Positions 58,013 through 62,481 of a stretch of 62,481 nucleotides of DNA are shown here, in pieces. Position numbers and translations under genes: made by a program. Each line of letters begins with the position of its first letter. Positions within the stretch are counted from its first letter, which is position 1. The DNA lies in NCBI GenBank assembly GCA_031277095.1, contig JAISLU010000079.1, positions 1 to 62,481 of the forward strand. The letters are read 5' to 3'. The notes under the pieces are model-generated. The model was given only the letters and a program-made list of their open reading frames with translations, had not been told where the DNA came from and made no database searches. The stretch comes from Synergistaceae bacterium (GTDB lineage: Bacteria > Synergistota > Synergistia > Synergistales > Aminobacteriaceae).

Positions 58013-58762
58013 TTACCGAACGTGTTCCTCCGCCGGGCTGTCGGCCCGAAGCAGCCACCCTTCCCCATCGAAATTCAAGAAGCCGCTGACGATGTAGAGG
58101 GAAAACAGAACCAGGGGCGCGGCTCCCCTCAGCAGAAAGAAACACAGGGACATAAGGCCCAGCGCCAGAAGGCATTTTTTCTTGTCCGCGCTTTCGCGGT
58201 TGAGTTTTTTAAGATTGGCGTAGGGAACGCTGGAGACCATCAGGAACCCTGTGAAGACCAAAACGACCGCCATCAACTGGGGGAAGAGGGGTACCTTCGC
58301 CAAGACGAAGGACGCGACGAAAAGCCCTCCCGCCGGGCTGGGAAGCCCCTGAAAGGGACCGGGCACGTGTACGACGTTGAAACGCGCCAGTCGCAACGCC
58401 ACGCAAAGAGCAAAAAAACAAGCCGCCAAAGCGCCTAAAACCCCTCCCAATTCCTTGAGGGAGGCCACATAGATCATCATCGCGGGGGCTACGCCAAAAC
58501 TCACCAAATCCGCCAAGCTGTCGAACTCCAAACCGAACTGGGAACCGCCCCCCAAGCTGCGCGCCATCTTCCCGTCCAGCCCATCGAAGATCACAGCAAA
58601 GAAGATCAACCACGCCGCAGGACCGAAGCGCCCGTCAACGGTCAGCATCAGAGAAAACATCCCGCACAGCAAATTCCCGCTCGTTATCATATTGGGAGCG
58701 ATATGCTTGAAAGGAAGAAGTTTTTTCTTCTTTCGTCCCTGCTTTACTCTCAAAAACTTCAT
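58013..58762 (-). CDS. pssA: CDP-diacylglycerol-serine O-phosphatidyltransferase
   Basis: Membrane enzyme making phosphatidylserine from CDP-diacylglycerol and serine. The CDP-alcohol transferase signature is IFDGLDGKMARSLGGGSQFGLEFDSLADLVSFGVAP, i.e. DG-x2-AR-x8-G-x3-D-x3-D. Six to eight membrane helices follow and the protein ends SPAEEHVR. ATG at 58762 has a run of GGAGG/AGGAG upstream and gives 249 residues. It is 113 bases downstream of psd, whose product decarboxylates its lipid. The short spacer carries TTGAAG-type repeats. Confidence 0.94.
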   Translation of the reverse strand: MKFLRVKQGRKKKKLLPFKHIAPNMITSGNLLCGMFSLMLTVDGRFGPAAWLIFFAVIFDGLDGKMARSLGGGSQFGLEFDSLADLVSFGVAPAMMIYVASLKELGGVLGALAACFFALCVALRLARFNVVHVPGPFQGLPSPAGGLFVASFVLAKVPLFPQLMAVVLVFTGFLMVSSVPYANLKKLNRESADKKKCLLALGLMSLCFFLLRGAAPLVLFSLYIVSGFLNFDGEGWLLRADSPAEEHVR

Positions 58763-58875
58763 TCTCCTACCTCCTCCAACGAGGCCGCCTCCGACAAAAC
58801 TGCCTTCGATGAGGTCACTCCCATTTGAAGCCCTTTCAATTGAAGCACTTTCAATTTGAAGTTCTTCCAACCAAA
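58763..58875. repeat. TTTCAATTGAAG-like tandem repeat
   Basis: The psd-pssA spacer and the last psd codons are made of about six imperfect units such as CCTTTCAATTGAAGCAC, CTTTCAATTTGAAGTTC and CTTCTAATTGAAGCAC. Many of these units contain the palindrome CAATTG. No gene is present. Confidence 0.75.
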
Positions 58876-59553
58876 TTAAAGTTCTTTCACTTGAAACCCT
58901 TCTAATTGAAGCACTCCCAACGAAGATTTCCCTGCATAGACTTTCTCGCCGATTTTAACTGTTAATTTTACGCTCTCGGGAAGGTAAATGTCAACTTTCG
59001 AGCCCAGTTTGATCATGCCGTAACGCTCTCCCGGGGAAAGGAGGTCCCCGCGCCTGACACGGCAAACGATGCGCCTCGCCAGAAGCCCGGCGATTTGCAC
59101 CAACAGGACGGGTCCCCAGTCCGTCCGCAGCCCCACGTAATGACGCTCGTTGACCTCGGAAGCCTTTGGAGCGAAGGCGGCGATCTTTCGGCCCGGAACG
59201 TACTCCAGGTATTCCACGACTCCTTTGCAAGGAGACCGGTTGACGTGGACGCTGAAGATATTCATAAAAACACCTACTTTTACCGCCTTCCCCGTAAAAG
59301 GATGTTCCGCCGGGCCAATCTCCACCACCCTGCCGTCCGCCGGGGAGACAAAAATCCCCTCCCCATCTTTTCCAATTTTCCCATTCGCCCCGTCCGGCAA
59401 GGTGCGATCAGGGTCCCGATAAAACCACAAGGCAAAGCCGCACAAAACGACCAAAATCACCTCGGGCCAGCGCCAGGGCAGAAAAAAGGCGAAAAACGCG
59501 GCTGACAAGGCCAGAACGGCGATCGTCGGCAAACCTTCTTTTGCCAGTTTCAA
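58876..59553 (-). CDS. psd: Phosphatidylserine decarboxylase proenzyme (short form)
   Basis: Pyruvoyl enzyme converting phosphatidylserine to phosphatidylethanolamine. The short (about 200-230 residue) class is recognised by FYRDPDRTLP, VSPADGRVV, VGVFMNIFSVHVNRSPCKGVVEYLEYVPG, NERHYVGLRTDWGPVLLVQIAGLLARRIVC and the self-cleavage motif MIKLGSKVDIYLP, where the Gly-Ser bond is cut. There are two N-terminal membrane segments (about 10-48). The start is TTG at 59553 with GGAG upstream. The C-terminal residues lie in repeat sequence. Confidence 0.94.
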   Translation of the reverse strand: MKLAKEGLPTIAVLALSAAFFAFFLPWRWPEVILVVLCGFALWFYRDPDRTLPDGANGKIGKDGEGIFVSPADGRVVEIGPAEHPFTGKAVKVGVFMNIFSVHVNRSPCKGVVEYLEYVPGRKIAAFAPKASEVNERHYVGLRTDWGPVLLVQIAGLLARRIVCRVRRGDLLSPGERYGMIKLGSKVDIYLPESVKLTVKIGEKVYAGKSSLGVLQLEGFQVKEL

Positions 59554-59619
59554 TGTTCTCCTCCTCGACGTTCCCTCTTTAAGTACTCTCGTTCAATATC
59601 TTTTTTTAATACCTTTTTT

Positions 59620-62160
59620 TCAATGTTCTTGCTCCCCGCCGTGGTCTTTCTGCTCGCTTTCCGGCATGGGTAGGGGGTTCTCGGCAGCGACGGGTTCTTT
59701 ACTTGTGTCTCCCATTGTTTCTTCATTGGTATGCACGATGCTGCAGTCTGCCACCCAGTCGCCCTCGTCCAGGCGAACCGTTATATTGCCCATGGCGGTC
59801 CGGCTCAGGAGGGGCGTCTCGTTCACGGCCACTCGGATCATCCTGCCCCGGGTCGTGATGACGATGACCTCGTCCTGGTCCCGTACCGCCCAGCAACCGA
59901 CCAGTTTGCCCGTTCTCGGCCCGAGGTTCATCGCCCGCACCCCTGACGTTCCCCTGTGATGAGGGGTGAACTCTTCGAAGCGGGAGCGTTTGCCCACACC
60001 CCGCTCGCTCAGGATCAAGATGTGGCTTTCCTCGCTGACCACGTCGCAGCTGATGATGACGTCGTCCGGGGCCAGGTGCATCCCCCGCACTCCCCGGGCG
60101 CCGCGTCCCATAGCGCGGAACTCGTCCTCGGGAACACGAAGGGCCTGGGCACCCGCGGTCATCAGCAGAAGGTCGTCCTTTCCCGTGGTCAGGCGCACCT
60201 GGGCGATCTCGTCCCCATCGTCGAGGGTGATGACCCGTCTGGGTCTGTTGGAGTCCGCCAGCTCGGAAAGCTCGATGCGTTTGGCCACCCCTTTTTTGGT
60301 GATGAAGAAGACGTAATCGACCCCGTCCATCTCTCCACCGAAAAGGGTCACCACATGCTCGTTCGGTTCAAGGGGCAGAAGTTTGGCGATTTGCTTGCCT
60401 TTGCCCGTTTTCGTTTCGGGGATCATGTGGCCCCGCAGCGTCAAAACGCGACCCTTGGTGGTGAAAAAATAAAGCTCGCGATGGGTGTGAGTGACGCTCA
60501 CCGACGCAATCGCGTCCTCTTCTAGGACGAAAGCTCCTTTGCGCCCTTTGCCGCCGCGCCCTTGAAGGGTGTAGCTCTCCAGGTCCTGTCGTTTCAGAAA
60601 CCCATCCTTCGACAAAACGACGACAATGTCGTTCTCGGGGATGAGGTCCTCCTCCGTGGACTCCTCGTAGTTCTCCACGATTTCCGTCCGCCGGTCGTCT
60701 CCGAAACGGGTGCCAATGTCGGTCAATTCGGCGCGAACCACCCCGTCCAAGACTTTGGCGTCGCCCAAAATTTTCTTGTAGCCCTCGATGTCGGACAGGA
60801 GCTGAGCCAATTCTTCGCGCAGTTTCTCGCGCTCGAGGCCGGTCAAACGCTGCAGGCGCATTTCCAAGATGGCTTGAGCTTGCGACTCCGAAAAACCCAG
60901 GCGTTCAACCAACCCTTCTCTTGCCTCGGCGGCGGATTTTGCCCCTCGAATCAGGGCGATGACCTCGTCGATGATGTCCAGTGCTTTAACCAGGCCCTCG
61001 ACAATATGTTCCCTCGCCTGAGCCTTGTTCAGCCGGAATTGAGTACGGCGGCGCACCACGTCCCTCCGATGGGACAAAAAGAGCGTGAGCATATCGATGA
61101 TCGGCATTTCCCTGGGATAACCATTGTCGAGGGCCAAGTTGATCACACCGAAGGTGGATTGGAGCTGCGTGCGCTTGTAGAGCTGACGCATAACGAGGTC
61201 GGGGTCGCCGTCCCGGGTAAGTTCGAGGACAATCCTCATTCCGTCCCGATCGGACTCGTCCCGGATGTCCGAAACGCCGTCCACGTGTTTGTCCTGCACG
61301 GCCGCGGCCATGGTCTCGATCAGGGTGGTTTTGTTGAGCATGAAGGGAATTTCCGTCACCACCACGGATACGCGCCCTCGCTTGCCCTCTTCCACGTGCA
61401 TGCGGCCCCGGACCACGACGCGCCCCCGTCCCGTGCGGTAGGCGTCCCGGATACCCTCCCGGCCCAGGATGATGCCGCCCGTGGGGAAGTCGGGGCCCGG
61501 CAGGCGCTTCAAAATTTCCGAAAAATCGACCTCCCCTTCCGGAGTATCGAGGACGTAACACAGCGCGTCCACGACCTCCCGAAGGTTATGGGGAGGAATA
61601 TTGGTGGCCATGCCCACAGCGATGCCGGTGCAGCCGTTCACCAGCAGGTTGGGAAGGGCGGAGGGCAGCGTCAGAGGCTCCTGCAGCGATTCGTCGAAAT
61701 TGGGAGCCCAGTTCACCGTATCTTCTTCGATATCGGCGAGCATCAACTCCCCGACCTCGAAGAAACGCGCCTCCGTGTAGCGCATGGCCGCCGCGCTGTC
61801 GCCGTCTATGGACCCGAAGTTCCCCTGCCCGTCCACCAAGCAATAACGCAAACTCCAAGGCTGAGCCATGCGAACCATCGTCTCGTAAATGGCACTATCT
61901 CCGTGAGGATGGTATTTACCCATCGTGTCGCCCACCACGCGGGCCGACTTTTTATAGGCGGTGTTGTGGCGCAGTCCCAATTCCATCATCGTATACAGAA
62001 TGCGCCGTTGAACGGGTTTCAACCCGTCGCGGGCATCAGGCAGCGCACGCCCCACAATCACGCTCATGGCGTAATTCAAATAGCTTTGTTTGATCTCCTC
62101 CACCAGGGGCAGAGGCACCACCTTGCCGAACAGGTTTTCGCCCTTCACTTCTTCCGTCAT
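59620..62160 (-). CDS. gyrA: DNA gyrase subunit A
   Basis: Cleavage subunit of the enzyme that introduces negative supercoils. Visible are [30 protein letters not shown], the quinolone-resistance region [17 protein letters not shown] (Ser and Glu at the two key positions), the catalytic Tyr in [10 protein letters not shown], and the C-terminal pinwheel with GyrA-box GRGGKGRKG at about residue 535. The 846 residues end in an acidic tail. ATG at 62160 has GGAGGG upstream. The GyrA-box marks it as gyrase rather than topoisomerase IV. gyrB is not in the window. Confidence 0.97.
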   Translation of the reverse strand: MTEEVKGENLFGKVVPLPLVEEIKQSYLNYAMSVIVGRALPDARDGLKPVQRRILYTMMELGLRHNTAYKKSARVVGDTMGKYHPHGDSAIYETMVRMAQPWSLRYCLVDGQGNFGSIDGDSAAAMRYTEARFFEVGELMLADIEEDTVNWAPNFDESLQEPLTLPSALPNLLVNGCTGIAVGMATNIPPHNLREVVDALCYVLDTPEGEVDFSEILKRLPGPDFPTGGIILGREGIRDAYRTGRGRVVVRGRMHVEEGKRGRVSVVVTEIPFMLNKTTLIETMAAAVQDKHVDGVSDIRDESDRDGMRIVLELTRDGDPDLVMRQLYKRTQLQSTFGVINLALDNGYPREMPIIDMLTLFLSHRRDVVRRRTQFRLNKAQAREHIVEGLVKALDIIDEVIALIRGAKSAAEAREGLVERLGFSESQAQAILEMRLQRLTGLEREKLREELAQLLSDIEGYKKILGDAKVLDGVVRAELTDIGTRFGDDRRTEIVENYEESTEEDLIPENDIVVVLSKDGFLKRQDLESYTLQGRGGKGRKGAFVLEEDAIASVSVTHTHRELYFFTTKGRVLTLRGHMIPETKTGKGKQIAKLLPLEPNEHVVTLFGGEMDGVDYVFFITKKGVAKRIELSELADSNRPRRVITLDDGDEIAQVRLTTGKDDLLLMTAGAQALRVPEDEFRAMGRGARGVRGMHLAPDDVIISCDVVSEESHILILSERGVGKRSRFEEFTPHHRGTSGVRAMNLGPRTGKLVGCWAVRDQDEVIVITTRGRMIRVAVNETPLLSRTAMGNITVRLDEGDWVADCSIVHTNEETMGDTSKEPVAAENPLPMPESEQKDHGGEQEH

Positions 62161-62217
62161 TCAATACCCTCCGAGCCCCGCGGAACTCATATTTACTTAT
62201 ACTCTGCGGACATGAAC

Positions 62218-62245
62218 ACGTCCTTATCAGAGTCGATAAGGACGT
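62218..62245. promoter_or_regulatory. 11-base perfect inverted repeat upstream of gyrA
   Basis: ACGTCCTTATC and GATAAGGACGT separated by AGAGTC. It lies 58-85 bases before the gyrA start codon, in the divergent spacer with tRNA-Lys. It may be an operator or a leader hairpin; there is no T tract that would make it a terminator. Confidence 0.5.
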
Positions 62246-62291
62246 CGAACGTATTTATTTTAACACGAGAGCGCAAAGGATTTTAAGACCC

Positions 62292-62318
62292 TTGTTTTTT
62301 AGGATTTTATGGTATAAT
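62292..62318 (+). promoter_or_regulatory. Promoter of the tRNA-Lys gene
   Basis: TTGTTT (62292-62297) and a perfect TATAAT (62313-62318), 15 bases apart, end 16 bases before the tRNA. The spacing is short, but the position and the -10 box are convincing. Confidence 0.55.
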
Positions 62319-62333
62319 CTTCCGGCATTAAAA

Positions 62334-62409
62334 GAGCCGTTAGCTCAGCCGGTAGAGCACCGGACTTTTAATCCGGGTGTCGAGGGTTCAAGTCCCTCAC
62401 GGCTCACCA
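62334..62409 (+). tRNA. tRNA-Lys (UUU)
   Basis: A 76-base cloverleaf. The acceptor stem is GAGCCGT/ACGGCTC, the D-arm starts GCTCAGCCGGTAGAGC, the anticodon loop CTTTTAA carries TTT, the T-arm is GAGGGTTCAAGTCCCTC, and the 3' ACCA is encoded. It decodes AAA/AAG and is the substrate of the lysS product. Confidence 0.97.
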
Positions 62410-62425
62410 TTGGTAGTTCAGATGC

Positions 62426-62481
62426 GGTCCCATCGTCCAGGGGCCTAGGACACAGCCCTTTCAAGGCTGCGACGCGGGTTC
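62426..62481 (+). tRNA. tRNA-Glu (UUC), cut by the window end
   Basis: GGTCCCATCGTCCAGGGGCC starts the tRNA, and the anticodon loop CTTTCAA carries TTC in the stem GCAGCCC/GGCTGC. The T-arm is cut after GCGGGTTC. It lies 16 bases after tRNA-Lys, so the two are probably co-transcribed. Confidence 0.92.

Overview
The window is a gene-dense stretch of bacterial chromosome from a motile, probably anaerobic, Gram-negative-type bacterium. I infer a member of the Synergistota. The reasons are a G+C-rich coding sequence with many TTG and GTG starts, a fliE-fliF-fliG-fliH-fliI-fliJ-fliK-flgD flagellar cluster, phosphatidylethanolamine synthesis (pssA-psd), and a Firmicutes-like rimP-nusA-ylxR/ylxQ-infB-rbfA-nrnA-truB-ribF order. 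This placement rests on gene content only and is not proven. No insertion sequence, prophage or CRISPR array is visible.

Layout. 1-2.6 kb (+): a glycosyltransferase with a lost 5' end and a membrane protein ending in Sel1 repeats. 2.6-6.2 kb (-): a DUF1445 hydro-lyase, a QueG-like Fe-S protein, plsY and a divergent RelA/SpoT-like protein. 6.4-10.6 kb (-): a c-di-GMP GGDEF-EAL receptor and a GAF-like sensor. 10.8-12.0 kb (-): a DUF1537 kinase. 12.1-16.6 kb looks accessory: a small orphan protein, a membrane-anchored TerB_N protein, a DUF3343 protein and an AlbA_2 protein with a duplicated segment around its C-terminal domain. 16.7-19.4 kb (-): dapB-dapH-lysC. 19.6-21.2 kb (+): lysS. 21.2-25.2 kb (-): an rRNA pseudouridine synthase, a YhaM-type nuclease and a zinc-ribbon/SH3 membrane protein. 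25.6-36.7 kb (-): a long translation and RNA-maturation run from rimP to tsaC. 36.9-42.6 kb (-): an FAD dehydrogenase, a deoxynucleoside kinase, a diguanylate cyclase, a UPF0316 protein and a slipin. 42.8-45.1 kb (+): a TfoX C-domain protein and two cobalamin genes. 45.2-54.9 kb (-): a tautomerase and the flagellar basal-body, export and hook operon. 55.2-55.3 kb (+): a candidate small RNA. 55.3-58.0 kb (-): thiDME under a TPP riboswitch. 58.0-62.2 kb (-): pssA, psd and gyrA. The window ends with tRNA-Lys and a cut tRNA-Glu (+).

How the genes work together. The 25.6-36.7 kb run joins ribosome maturation (rimP, rbfA), transcription-translation coupling (nusA, infB), tRNA modification (truB, tsaC, tgt) and flavin synthesis (ribF). 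It appears to be read from a promoter whose leader contains a hairpin followed by a U-rich tract. The flagellar genes run fliE to flgD in the classical order, but flgB/flgC in front and flgE behind are absent. The thiamine genes are salvage-type (ThiD, ThiM, ThiE) behind a TPP aptamer followed by an intrinsic terminator. Lysine/diaminopimelate genes sit back-to-back with lysyl-tRNA synthetase.

The most distinctive property is genome style. Short tandem repeats (units of about 5-16 bases) occupy many gene ends and spacers, and several run into coding sequence as low-complexity tails. Other points worth a second look are the divergent RelA/SpoT-like protein, the YlxR-L7Ae fusion, the repeat-flanked C-terminal domain of the AlbA_2 protein and the candidate two-hairpin small RNA.
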